In this document: positions 9,866-16,570 of the stretch, piece after piece
How the letters are laid out: every line of letters starts with the position of its first letter
Numbering within the stretch: position 1 is the stretch's first letter
From: Bacteroidota bacterium
GTDB taxonomy: Bacteria > Bacteroidota > Bacteroidia > Cytophagales > Cyclobacteriaceae
Length of the DNA stretch: 46,513 bases
Assembly: GCA_024280115.1 (NCBI GenBank)
Contig: JAJRQT010000180.1
Coordinates: 1 to 46,513, forward strand
Reading direction: 5' to 3'
Notes under the pieces: model-generated
Databases searched by the model: none
Seen by the model: the letters and a program-made list of their open reading frames with translations, nothing else
What the model was told of the DNA's origin: nothing
Program-made: the position numbers and the translations under genes

Positions 9866-9943
9866 TTATTTACCGGTTACAAAACCCTCAAATGAGATAA
9901 CAAGGACTAATAAAAAAAATAATTTTCCTTTCATGATTTTCAT
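9866..9943 (-). pseudogene. Severed signal-peptide end of the M48 protease gene
   Basis: Starting with ATG at 9943 the frame reads MKIMKGKLFFLLVLVISF and then EGFVTG before running into IS sequence and a stop at 9866-9868. It is a typical signal peptide: basic start and a hydrophobic core. It is in the right orientation and register to be the missing start of the M48 gene at 5954-7330, since both halves share Val-Thr-Gly at the junction. Confidence 0.8.
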
Positions 9944-10022
9944 ATTATTTGCTTTTTCGATGACTGAGATTCCCGACAAACTAATTGCTCGCCAGAACTT
10001 AGGTGTAACTCAAAACCCTTGA

Positions 10023-10544
10023 AACTTGTTTGGCGGCCGCGCTAAAATTAGTAAAAAAGATAGAAACGTAGATGCAAGTCCAGTTCTTGTTCGCCCTCAC
10101 AAACCTGTTTTTTCGGTCTGTGAGCCTGCCCACCGAAAGGACACGGACCGAGTCGATTGAAAGAAGGAATTCCTTAATTTATTGACTTTGACCTACCGGA
10201 CGGCAGACTTTAGGGGTAGGGGACAGAAAAGTTGAAAATCAACGAACTCTGACTAATCTGAGTGGACTCAAGTGTTAGATGCTTCACACAAAACGGATAC
10301 TCAAAATATTATTTGTTTTGAAATACTAATTTTGCTTACTTTGAGTAGAATTTTAACTCATTCTATAATTGTCACATTGGGACTGACGTGGCGAAGCTGT
10401 ATCTATGCATAAGTTTAGAATCATGACAGCCTCTTGTTTAGAATATATTCCAAATCAAAAAGAAGCATCTGAAGTAGTATTTAACCATTTATCGTGCTTC
10501 ACTAATGTAATGGTGGAAACTTATATCATTTTACCTTTTTACTT
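10023..10544. other. Gene-free stretch before the polysaccharide locus
   Basis: No gene is supported. It holds an imperfect palindrome at 10113-10151 (listed separately). The last ~250 bp are AT-rich and are the likely place for the promoter and leader of the locus, though I cannot mark a convincing promoter. Confidence 0.4.
10113..10151. repeat. Imperfect palindrome, TCGGTCTGTG family
   Basis: TCGGTCTGTG at the left pairs with CACGGACCGA at the right (9 of 10). A related copy lies at 37959-37998, so this is a small dispersed palindromic element. Confidence 0.6.
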
Positions 10545-11075
10545 TTGATAAATACCCTCATCACTTCTAAAACCCGCATCAAATTGTTGCTGAAATTTTT
10601 CCTCAATCCAGGGAATTCTGCATATTTAAGGGGATTGGAGACAGAATTTGGCGAATCTTCAAATTCTATCCGCTTGGAGCTGAACAGGCTGGAAGGCGCA
10701 GATATGCTTACGTCCAAAATACAGGGCAACAGGAAGTTGTTTAAGGTAAATCAAACACATCCATTGTATGGAGAAATCAATGCGATTGTAAAGAAATATT
10801 TTGGTTTAGATGTTATTGTGGAATGGATTGCAAAAAGACTGGGAAATCTAAAAGCAGTTTATCTCACAGGTGATATTGCACAAGGCAAAGACAGTGGACT
10901 CATTGACCTCATACTAATAGGGCAGGTCGACCAACCATATTTGCTCAAACTTATCGATAAAGCTGAAAAAATGATTAAACGTAAAATCCGATATTTGATT
11001 TATACAGAAGAAGAGTTTAAAAACAATTATGAACAAAAAGATCAGTTATTGTTGATGTGGAATGCTAAAGCCTGA
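10545..11075 (+). CDS. Winged-helix protein with nucleotidyltransferase-like domain (locus regulator)
   Basis: A 176-residue protein. Residues 1-70 read as an ArsR/MarR-like winged helix (TRIKLLLKFF, then RGLETEFGESSNSIRLELNRL as the recognition helix and KIQGNRKLFKVN as the wing). Residues about 85-170 resemble a minimal nucleotidyltransferase fold (VYLTGDIAQGKDSGLIDLIL), but the GS and DxD residues are lost, so it is probably not catalytic. Proteins of this design often sit directly before NusG-like genes at the head of Bacteroidota polysaccharide loci, as here, which suggests transcriptional control of the locus. TTG at 10545 is the only sensible start. The ligand is unknown. Confidence 0.75.
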   Translation: MINTLITSKTRIKLLLKFFLNPGNSAYLRGLETEFGESSNSIRLELNRLEGADMLTSKIQGNRKLFKVNQTHPLYGEINAIVKKYFGLDVIVEWIAKRLGNLKAVYLTGDIAQGKDSGLIDLILIGQVDQPYLLKLIDKAEKMIKRKIRYLIYTEEEFKNNYEQKDQLLLMWNAKA

Positions 11076-11157
11076 GGGATCTATGATTCAATTTATGGAT
11101 TCAATAAAAGCCAGCTATTCATCTTTCACACATATTTGCCATTAATCAAATATAAAA

Positions 11158-11646
11158 TTGAACCAATATAAAACCAAAAACTGGTATGTATTATATACCA
11201 AACCCCGGAATGAGAAAAAAGTGACCGGAAGGTTGCTGGAGCAGGGAATCGATGCGTATTGCCCATTGATACGCACTTTGAGACAATGGAGTGATCGCAA
11301 GAAAAAAGTACAGATCCCGATGTTTTCCGGCTACGTGTTTGTAAATGTAGATGAAAAGGATAGGTTGCTTACATTGCAGGATCCCGGTGTAGTGAATTTT
11401 ATATTCTGGCTCGGAAAACCAGCAGTCATCAGAGATAATGAAATTGAAGCAATCAAAAAAATTGCCACCTCCGCGGATGAGGTCACGGTTAAAGGAGGGA
11501 GATTTGAAAAGGGGAAAGCTGTAACAATACCCGATGGCCCTTTTAAGGGAATGGCTGGCGTTGTGGACAAATTGGATAGCAGAAAAGTGATCGTGTATGT
11601 AGAGCAATTGGCTTGTATGGTCAGCTTTAAGTATAAAATTGAATAG
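11158..11646 (+). CDS. NusG/UpxY-like transcription antiterminator
   Basis: A 162-residue NusG paralogue. The NGN domain covers residues 5-105 (NWYVLYTKPRNEKKV at 8-22, then PMFSGYVFVNV) and the KOW motif is in GPFKGMAGVVDKL near residues 125-140. Stand-alone NusG paralogues at the head of capsule operons (UpxY in Bacteroides, RfaH in enterobacteria) bind RNA polymerase and let it read through long polysaccharide operons. The position directly before wzm1 and more than 30 kb of co-directional genes fits that role. The start is TTG at 11158, about 80 bp after the previous gene. Which leader sequence it recognises cannot be read here. Confidence 0.92.
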   Translation: MNQYKTKNWYVLYTKPRNEKKVTGRLLEQGIDAYCPLIRTLRQWSDRKKKVQIPMFSGYVFVNVDEKDRLLTLQDPGVVNFIFWLGKPAVIRDNEIEAIKKIATSADEVTVKGGRFEKGKAVTIPDGPFKGMAGVVDKLDSRKVIVYVEQLACMVSFKYKIE

Positions 11647-11677
11647 TACAGTGATAAATTGATAAACATAATAATAA

Positions 11678-12532
11678 TTGGATTTACACGATAAAATAAC
11701 AATTTATAGCGCGGATACCACCGACAGGTCACTGACAAGCCATCTCAGGGATATTTTCCGGGAATTGCCAGAGGCACACGAATTGGGATACCGGCTCTTT
11801 AAAAGGAATATAAAAGCCATGTATCGTCAGTCGTTACTGGGGATTGCCTGGGCGATTTTCCCACCGTTGATCACAGCGGCGCTTTGGATTTTCCTTCGCG
11901 GGAATAACGTGATGAGTTTTGGAGAAACCTCCGTGCCTTACCCTGTATTTGTACTGGTAGGGACCATGCTATGGAAAATATTTACCGAGTCAATCATGGC
12001 GCCTTTACAGTCCATATCAAAGAATAAAGCCATGCTGATCAAGATCAACATCCCCCGCGAAGGGCTGTTGCTTTCCGGTGTTTACGAAGTACTCTTCAAT
12101 GTGCTGATAAAAATATTTTTACTGATTATTATTTTTATTGCTTTTGGGCAACCCATATCGTTTTCAGTGATTTGGGTACTTCCCGGTATTGTCAGCATAA
12201 TAATCTGTGGATTCGCTTTAGGTCTGATTCTGACACCTATAGGCATGCTTTATACAGACATTCAGAGGGGCTTGGGGATTATTTTACCTTTTCTCATGTA
12301 CCTGACACCTGTCATCTATCCACCCCCAAAAGAAGGTGCCGTAGAATTGATAATGAGATTTAACCCTATGGCAACACTTTTGGTCGAAACTCGGAACTGG
12401 TTTACTTCCCAACCGGTCCAGGATCTGAATATGTTTCTGGTTTATACGGGAGTATTTATATTCCTCTCTTTCTTTGCACTGATGATCTTCCGGATTTCCA
12501 TGCCGATGATTATCGAACGCATTGGAAGTTAA
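11678..12532 (+). CDS. wzm: ABC-2 polysaccharide export permease Wzm (copy 1)
   Basis: A 284-residue inner-membrane permease with six hydrophobic segments and the ABC-2 pattern of Wzm/KpsM proteins: an amphipathic start with RLFKRNIKAMYRQSLLGIAW, the central helices, and LTPVIYPPP before the last segments. It would move undecaprenyl-linked glycan across the inner membrane with a Wzt ATPase. The TTG at 11678 lies 31 bp after the NusG-like gene. Its natural partner gene should follow directly, but only a broken wzt start (12819-13005) is there, so it is either an orphan or borrows the ATPase Wzt2 encoded at 18091. Confidence 0.92.
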   Translation: MDLHDKITIYSADTTDRSLTSHLRDIFRELPEAHELGYRLFKRNIKAMYRQSLLGIAWAIFPPLITAALWIFLRGNNVMSFGETSVPYPVFVLVGTMLWKIFTESIMAPLQSISKNKAMLIKINIPREGLLLSGVYEVLFNVLIKIFLLIIIFIAFGQPISFSVIWVLPGIVSIIICGFALGLILTPIGMLYTDIQRGLGIILPFLMYLTPVIYPPPKEGAVELIMRFNPMATLLVETRNWFTSQPVQDLNMFLVYTGVFIFLSFFALMIFRISMPMIIERIGS

Positions 12533-12742
12533 TTGAAAAATGAATATTATGTGGAAGGCGATTTATTATAAACCCCGGCGCACATCTGGGTTTACATTCT
12601 GTAGTCTTTAGAAACCAGCATGTTGAAAATAACTAAGTGGTAGTTGTAAAGGAAAATATAAAAGATTCAGTAAAGAACCGCAATCATAAACTATCCAATG
12701 AAACATTTACCAGACTCTTCTTCGGGCTGCGCCCTCATCAGA

Positions 12743-12773
12743 GTGACGGTACTCATTACCAACTCAGCAATAA
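12743..12773 (+). repeat. wzt-leader repeat, copy 1
   Basis: AGTGACGGTACTCATTA followed by CAACTCAGCAATAA. The same leader occurs just before the wzt remnant at 16920 and, in part, before the one at 14548 (about 14414-14430). It marks duplicated wzt upstream sequence. Confidence 0.65.
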
Positions 12774-12818
12774 ACACTTTGTCCTTCGAAGCGCTCTGAG
12801 TGAAAAAGGAAGTAAAAA

Positions 12819-13005
12819 ATGAACAATGAAGTATTAGTAAAAGTAGAAGGCGTCTCCAAGAAGTTTTGTAGAGACCTCAAACGATCCCTCTTTTACGGCG
12901 TGAAGGACATCTCCTCCGAACCTGCCTACCGCAGGCAGGTTGTTTGGCAGCAAGAAAAACTGCCGGCTCCGCAAAGACGAGTGCTGGGTGGTGGATGATG
13001 TAAGT
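12819..13005 (+). pseudogene. Truncated wzt1 5' end, remnant A
   Basis: ATG at 12819 begins MNNEVLVKVEGVSKKF and continues to ...GVKDISSE (codon 34), the conserved start of Wzt-type ABC ATPases. A 19-nt palindrome (12921-12939) is inserted exactly after codon 34 and shifts the frame to a stop at 12996. Deleting those 19 nt restores LFGSKKNCRLRKDECWVVDDVS, the expected next part of Wzt. Homology ends at about 13005, before Walker A. So the gene is both frameshifted and truncated, and only about 57 of roughly 400 codons survive. It follows wzm1 at 287 bp, so it was probably its ATPase partner. Confidence 0.85.
12921..12939. repeat. 19-nt palindrome inside wzt remnant A
   Basis: CCTGCCTACCGCAGGCAGG, a 7-bp stem with loop ACCGC. 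Identical to 14650-14668, which lies between the same two codons of remnant B. Confidence 0.85.
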
Positions 13006-13093
13006 CATAAATCAGCGGACTTACAGTGAAGTTATTTAAAAATGGGGAAGAAAATCTTTAAAACAATATTATTGTAATTCAGTATATTTGAAT

Positions 13094-13291
13094 ATGAAAT
13101 CACTTGTAATTACACCGAAGGACACGAAAGAATTGAACTTCGTATCTGAGCTGCTTCAAAAGATGAGTATTTCTTCAAAAGGTCTTTCCAAAGAAGAAAA
13201 AGAGGATGCCGGTCTCCTTGTTTTGATGCAGGAAGCAAATAAAAATGATACTGTATCAAGGCAGGAAATTGTTAGCAAGTTGAGAGTCTGA
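13094..13291 (+). CDS. Small antitoxin-like protein
   Basis: A 65-residue protein from ATG 13094; a TTG six bases earlier is possible. The opening MKSLVITPKDTKELNFVSEL resembles small Bacteroidota antitoxin-type proteins in which a short beta strand is followed by two helices. The tail VSRQEIVSKLRV fits this. No toxin gene follows in the expected place: the next genes are a complete HepT/MntA pair, 54 bp on. It may be an orphan antitoxin or an unrelated small regulator. The function is not established. Confidence 0.5.
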   Translation: MKSLVITPKDTKELNFVSELLQKMSISSKGLSKEEKEDAGLLVLMQEANKNDTVSRQEIVSKLRV

Positions 13292-13345
13292 TGCGGGTTA
13301 CTGTTCTTTTTATATTTACTAGATACAGATAGTAATAAAACTGTT

Positions 13346-13753
13346 ATGGATAATCACAAAGACACGCGTTGGAAACAAAGATTTCAGAATTTTGAAAAAG
13401 CATTTAAATTACTGGAAAAGGCAGTAAAAATTGAAAAGCTAACTGAAATAGAACGAGGAGGACTCATTCAGTTTTTTGAAGTGACTTTCGAACTATCCTG
13501 GAAAATCTTGAAGGATTACCTTGAGGTGCAGGGATTTATTGTGAAAAGCCCCAGAGAATCAATAAAAGTGGCTATTCAGAATGAAATAATTCAAAATGGC
13601 TATTTATGGATGGATGCTTTGGAAGATAGAAACCTAACTACTCATATTTACGATGAAGAAATTATTAAAACTATTAGCCATAAAATCATCAATGAATATT
13701 ATCCGGCAATAGAGCGATTATACTCTTTTTTTAAAGTTCAATATGAAAGCTAA
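13346..13753 (+). CDS. hepT: HepT-type HEPN toxin (HI0074 family)
   Basis: A 135-residue all-helical protein of the HI0074 / nucleotidyltransferase-substrate-binding family. The HEPN RNase motif R-x4-H-x-Y is intact as RNLTTHIY at residues 95-102, and the FEVTFELSWKILKDYLE helix is typical. In characterised HepT/MntA pairs the HEPN protein is an RNase toxin that cleaves RNA, and the partner silences it by attaching AMP to the motif Tyr (here Tyr102). The gene overlaps the next by 11 bp, so the two are co-translated, with toxin first as in known pairs. The pair sits between wzt remnants inside the polysaccharide locus and was probably brought in with a mobile segment. Confidence 0.9.
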   Translation: MDNHKDTRWKQRFQNFEKAFKLLEKAVKIEKLTEIERGGLIQFFEVTFELSWKILKDYLEVQGFIVKSPRESIKVAIQNEIIQNGYLWMDALEDRNLTTHIYDEEIIKTISHKIINEYYPAIERLYSFFKVQYES

Positions 13754-14066
13754 TAAATTTGGGTTATTAGAGCGAGATATAAATTATATTCTTTCGGCAA
13801 TTAAAGTATTTCCCGAAATAGAAAAAGCTATGATTTTTGGTTCTCGCGCTTTGGGTAATTATAAAAAGGGCTCTGATATTGATATTGCTTGCTATGGTAA
13901 AAATGTTGATTTTGAGACTACTAGTAGGTTAAAAAACAAACTGAATGAGGAGCTTCCAATTCCATTTTTTGTAGATGTTTTACATTTTAATACACTAAAG
14001 AATAGTGATCTAAAGAAACATATTGAACAATTTGGTATTACTTTTTATTCTTGCACGTCAATGTGA
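13743..14066 (+). CDS. mntA: MntA-type nucleotidyltransferase antitoxin
   Basis: A 107-residue minimal nucleotidyltransferase. The catalytic pattern GS-x10-DxD is exact: GSRALGNYKKGSDID at residues 33-47, with a third acidic residue likely Asp78 in FFVDVLHF. Proteins of this type (MntA) AMPylate the HEPN partner and neutralise it. ATG 13743 lies within the last codons of hepT. The product has the usual length and shows no damage. Confidence 0.9.
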   Translation: MKANKFGLLERDINYILSAIKVFPEIEKAMIFGSRALGNYKKGSDIDIACYGKNVDFETTSRLKNKLNEELPIPFFVDVLHFNTLKNSDLKKHIEQFGITFYSCTSM

Positions 14067-14124
14067 CATCTGAAAGTTAAAATTACCTTATAAGCATGAG
14101 AGCAAGTGCCCCTGCTGGTGCGAT

Positions 14125-14143
14125 CCTGCCTGCGGTAAGCAGG
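14125..14143. repeat. Palindrome of the CCTGCCT family
   Basis: CCTGCCT-GCGGT-AAGCAGG. The loop is the reverse complement of that in 12921-12939, so this is the same element in the other orientation with one stem mismatch. Confidence 0.6.
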
Positions 14144-14186
14144 TCTGATAAATAAATATGCAAGTAATAATATACAAGAGCCCTAA

Positions 14187-14243
14187 ATGAACAACGAAGT
14201 CTTAATAAAAGGAGAAGGAAAAAAGCCTGTCTGCCGTCTTTAG
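14187..14243 (+). pseudogene. Truncated wzt1 5' end, remnant D
   Basis: ATG at 14187 starts MNNEVLIKGEG, matching the first eleven codons of remnant A; homology ends at about 14218. The frame closes at 14241 inside a dispersed repeat. It is the shortest of the four wzt starts, and taken alone could be coincidence. Confidence 0.6.
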
Positions 14244-14318
14244 ATTTACAGGATTAAAGGATGACACGGATTCAATGGTTGTAGAAAACACAACCCCAAG
14301 TAAACCGTCACTCTGATC
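14242..14318 (+). repeat. Dispersed spacer repeat, copy 1
   Basis: Begins AGATTTACAGGATTAAAGGA and runs through GTAGAAAAC to ACCGTCACTC. Further copies lie at 16571-16703, 16785-16908 and 16979-17022. Confidence 0.75.
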
Positions 14319-14339
14319 CCGCTTTTCGCCGGAGAAGAG

Positions 14340-14358
14340 CTTGCCTGCGGTAGGCAAG
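14340..14358. repeat. Palindrome of the CCTGCCT family
   Basis: CTTGCCT-GCGGT-AGGCAAG, a perfect 7-bp stem. Same loop as 14125-14143. Confidence 0.65.
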
Positions 14359-14398
14359 CTCCCGCCACGGTGGACAGGCTTTCGCTGCACTCAGCCTG

Positions 14399-14414
14399 CC
14401 TGTCGGCAGACAGG
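14399..14414. repeat. Short palindrome
   Basis: CCTGTC-GGCA-GACAGG, a 6-bp stem, next to the wzt-leader repeat GTGACGGTACTCATTA. Confidence 0.5.
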
Positions 14415-14440
14415 AGTGACGGTACTCATTAGCACCCGCT

Positions 14441-14496
14441 GGCGCAAGCTTCCATCGGTCGCCAAAGGCTTGCCGACGGCGATGCTCGCTTGTGCC
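14441..14496. repeat. Nested palindrome of the GGCGCAAG family
   Basis: The outer arms GGCGCAAGC and GCTTGTGCC are those of the simple hairpin at 17062-17084. Here they are separated by a second, inner palindromic segment (CATCG...CGATG), as if one palindrome had inserted into another. Confidence 0.6.
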
Positions 14497-14547
14497 CATT
14501 GACCAAACCAGAGTAAAACAAATGATAAAATACAACCGCACTAACAA

Positions 14548-14743
14548 ATGAACGACGATATATTAGTAAAAGTAGAAGGCGTTTCCAAGAAGTTTTGCAG
14601 AGACCTCAAACGCTCCCTATCCTATGGCGTGAAAGACATCTCTTCAGAGCCTGCCTACCGCAGGCAGGCTTTTTGGCAGTGTGAAAAACGGCCTGCTCCG
14701 CAAAGATGAGTTTTGGCCGTGGACGATGTGTGCCTGCCTGCCG
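14548..14743 (+). pseudogene. Truncated wzt1 5' end, remnant B
   Basis: ATG at 14548 begins MNDDILVKVEGVSKKF and reaches GVKDISSE at codon 34. The identical 19-nt palindrome seen in remnant A is inserted at the same codon junction (14650-14668) and leads to a stop at 14707. Without it the sequence continues LFGSVKNGLLRKDEFW and then, after loss of one G, AVDDV. Homology ends near 14730, almost the same place as in remnant A. Many differences from remnant A are synonymous, so both were probably once working genes. The following ~100 bp include a short frame with AKRTVVFIS, which could be a late piece of an ATPase, but this is uncertain. Confidence 0.85.
14650..14668. repeat. 19-nt palindrome inside wzt remnant B
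   Basis: CCTGCCTACCGCAGGCAGG, identical to 12921-12939 and inserted between the same codons. Confidence 0.85.
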
Positions 14744-14871
14744 AGGAGGGCCTGGCTACCGGAGCCAAACGCACCGTTGTCTTCATCAGCTGGAAGTTTT
14801 ATGAAAAGCATTTTCAAAAAGAGGTCTAATAGTGTTTATAAATAAGGTCATAACAAAAAAACAACAATGTA

Positions 14872-15678
14872 ATGCTTGAAAGATTAAAATCAGTAATACC
14901 AGAAGTGTTGCTGAGTAAATTGCGAAACTATAAAATTAAAAAAAACCGCAATCGCGAAAAGGAAAGGCAAATTAGATTCTATGAGGGAGACAAGGTTATT
15001 TGCCCAATTTGTAATCATCAATATAGACTTTTTGGACCCTTCGGACCAAATAAGCGAGAGAATGCAATGTGTCACAATTGTGGTTCATTAGAAAGACATA
15101 GATTATTATGGAAATATCTCAATGACCGGTTAGGTTTTTTCAAAAGGAACAGAAAAATAAAATTACTCCACTTTGCTCCGGAAAAGATGTTCTATGAAAT
15201 TTTTTATAAAGTTGAAAATATTGATTATGTACCATGCGATTTGACACCTGAAATATATAACTATGAAGGAGAAATTAAAGTCGAAGAAGTGGATATTACT
15301 AATATTCCCTTCGAAGAAAACCATTTTGACTTTATTCTTTGCAATCATGTACTTGAACACATTCCAAATGATAAGCTAGCCATGGGAGAGTTATATCGTG
15401 TGATGAAAAAAGGAGGCAGTGGGATCTTCCAGGTTCCGATAAAGTATGACCTTAAAGAAACTTATGAAGATTTTTCTATAACGACCCCGGAAGGAAGAGA
15501 AAAAGCTTTCGGACAGGATGACCATGTAAGATGGTATGGCCAGGATTATATAAAGAGACTGGCACATGCAGGTTTTAATGCCAAAGAAGATGACTATGTT
15601 AAAAGCTTTTCTTCAGAGGATATTTTCAGGTTTGGATTTGCCACTTCAGAATTAATCTATTTTTGCACGAAATTGTAA
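14872..15678 (+). CDS. SAM-dependent methyltransferase with zinc-ribbon start
   Basis: A 268-residue class I methyltransferase. Residues 44-70 carry CPIC (44-47) and CHNC (67-70), a likely structural zinc site, followed by GSLERHRLLW. The Rossmann part has an acidic end of strand 2 in YVPCDLTPE, then the motif HVLEHIPND and the helix ELYRVMKKGGSGIF. Usual motif I is degenerate here (LLHFAPEKMF), a feature of this zinc-ribbon group found in polysaccharide loci. It probably methylates a sugar or chain end of the glycan. ATG 14872 is clear. It is 55 bp ahead of a sulfotransferase gene, and the two form an island between wzt remnants B and C. Confidence 0.85.
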   Translation: MLERLKSVIPEVLLSKLRNYKIKKNRNREKERQIRFYEGDKVICPICNHQYRLFGPFGPNKRENAMCHNCGSLERHRLLWKYLNDRLGFFKRNRKIKLLHFAPEKMFYEIFYKVENIDYVPCDLTPEIYNYEGEIKVEEVDITNIPFEENHFDFILCNHVLEHIPNDKLAMGELYRVMKKGGSGIFQVPIKYDLKETYEDFSITTPEGREKAFGQDDHVRWYGQDYIKRLAHAGFNAKEDDYVKSFSSEDIFRFGFATSELIYFCTKL

Positions 15679-15733
15679 TATAGCCTCCAGACTTGTAATC
15701 CTTAAAAACAGTATCTAAAAGCTTCTTTCAACA

Positions 15734-16534
15734 ATGAACGATAACATCATTTTCCTCCATATACCTAAAAACGGAGGTAGTACTTTTCGTATCATGCTTC
15801 CAAGACTTAACCCAAATAGACACAGATTTGAGGTAATTGTTAAAAAAAATAAACTAAACACAGATGAATTTATAAATCTACCCGAAAATGAAAGGAGTAA
15901 AATAAGTCTTATAAGTGGTCATTTTGCATTTGGAATTCATAATCACCTATTTGGAGAATCTAAATATATTGCCTTTTTACGCAATCCTGAAGACAGGATC
16001 ATTTCTTTTTACTATTACGTGTTAAGCTTGCCTCAACACAGGTTATATAATAATATCAAAAATGAAAATATGTCTTTGTATAATTTTGTGACAACAATTA
16101 AGCAAGGTGATGTAAATAATGCCCAAATACGTAAGATTAGTGGAATTAATGACACCGAGAATTCCATGCTGGAAAAAGCGCTTGAAAATATTGAGCATCA
16201 TTTTTCATTCGTAGGCCTGGTAGAACGATTTAACGAATCATTGATTCTTTTAAAAAATATTTACGGATGGGAGACCCCCTATTATCGAATTAAAAACAAA
16301 ACTAAAAATAGACTATCAACCTCTGCCTTAGACAATAAAACCCGGGATGCGATTCACGAATTAAACAGGGGTGACTATTTATTATATGATGAGATGGAAA
16401 GCAGGTTTCAGCAATTAGTTGATAAACAAGATGGTATAAAGATGGAATTGATCAAGCTCAAATTGTACAACAAAATATATTCATCGCCTGTAATCAGGAA
16501 AGTAGTAGCAAAAGCTAAGAAAATAATCAGTTAG
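15734..16534 (+). CDS. Sulfotransferase (Sulfotransfer_2 / 2-O-sulfotransferase type)
   Basis: A 266-residue PAPS-dependent sulfotransferase. The 5'-phosphosulfate loop is HIPKNGGSTF at residues 9-18 and the 3'-phosphate site RNPEDRIISFYY at 83-94, as in heparan-sulfate 2-O-sulfotransferase-like proteins. It would transfer sulfate from PAPS to a sugar hydroxyl, presumably on the glycan made by this locus. Since PAPS is cytoplasmic, sulfation should precede export. No PAPS synthesis gene is in the window. The basic C-terminal helix (RKVVAKAKKIIS) may touch the membrane. Confidence 0.88.
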   Translation: MNDNIIFLHIPKNGGSTFRIMLPRLNPNRHRFEVIVKKNKLNTDEFINLPENERSKISLISGHFAFGIHNHLFGESKYIAFLRNPEDRIISFYYYVLSLPQHRLYNNIKNENMSLYNFVTTIKQGDVNNAQIRKISGINDTENSMLEKALENIEHHFSFVGLVERFNESLILLKNIYGWETPYYRIKNKTKNRLSTSALDNKTRDAIHELNRGDYLLYDEMESRFQQLVDKQDGIKMELIKLKLYNKIYSSPVIRKVVAKAKKIIS

Positions 16535-16570
16535 ATTTAACCCTCCACTTTTATCGATGGCAGAAAAATG

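Larger units (their letters stand above)
7325..9871 (-). mobile_element. IS21-family insertion sequence (about 2.55 kb)
   Basis: The element carries istA and istB in the IS21 order and is bounded by related ends. A perfect 17-bp inverted repeat, ACAGTTTTTCGTAAATA, lies at 7341-7357 and in reverse at 9843-9859. Homology continues inward (GGCAACA at 7374-7380, reversed at 9820-9826), with an extra ACAGTTTTTC copy at 9802-9811, matching the multiple terminal repeats of IS21 elements. The outer limits are inferred from the reconstructed M48 gene: ACCTGTAAC (7316-7324) and ACCGGTTAC (9872-9880) both encode Val-Thr-Gly on the minus strand and may be a diverged target duplication (7/9 match). Both genes are intact, so it may still be active. 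Confidence 0.85.
14067..14547. other. Repeat mosaic between mntA and wzt remnant B
   Basis: A GC-richer stretch made of short palindromes, a dispersed ~77-bp repeat and wzt remnant D. The parts are listed separately. No gene is supported; open frames here run through palindromes. Confidence 0.6.

Noticed and set aside
12637..12822. 61-codon frame before wzt remnant A
   Set aside because: It crosses the wzt-leader repeat and reads through repeat sequence; its end overlaps the wzt start.
14202..14547. Minus-strand frames rich in Arg, Gly and Pro
   Set aside because: They are translations of palindromes and repeats (for example RHSCLPTGRL), not a gene.
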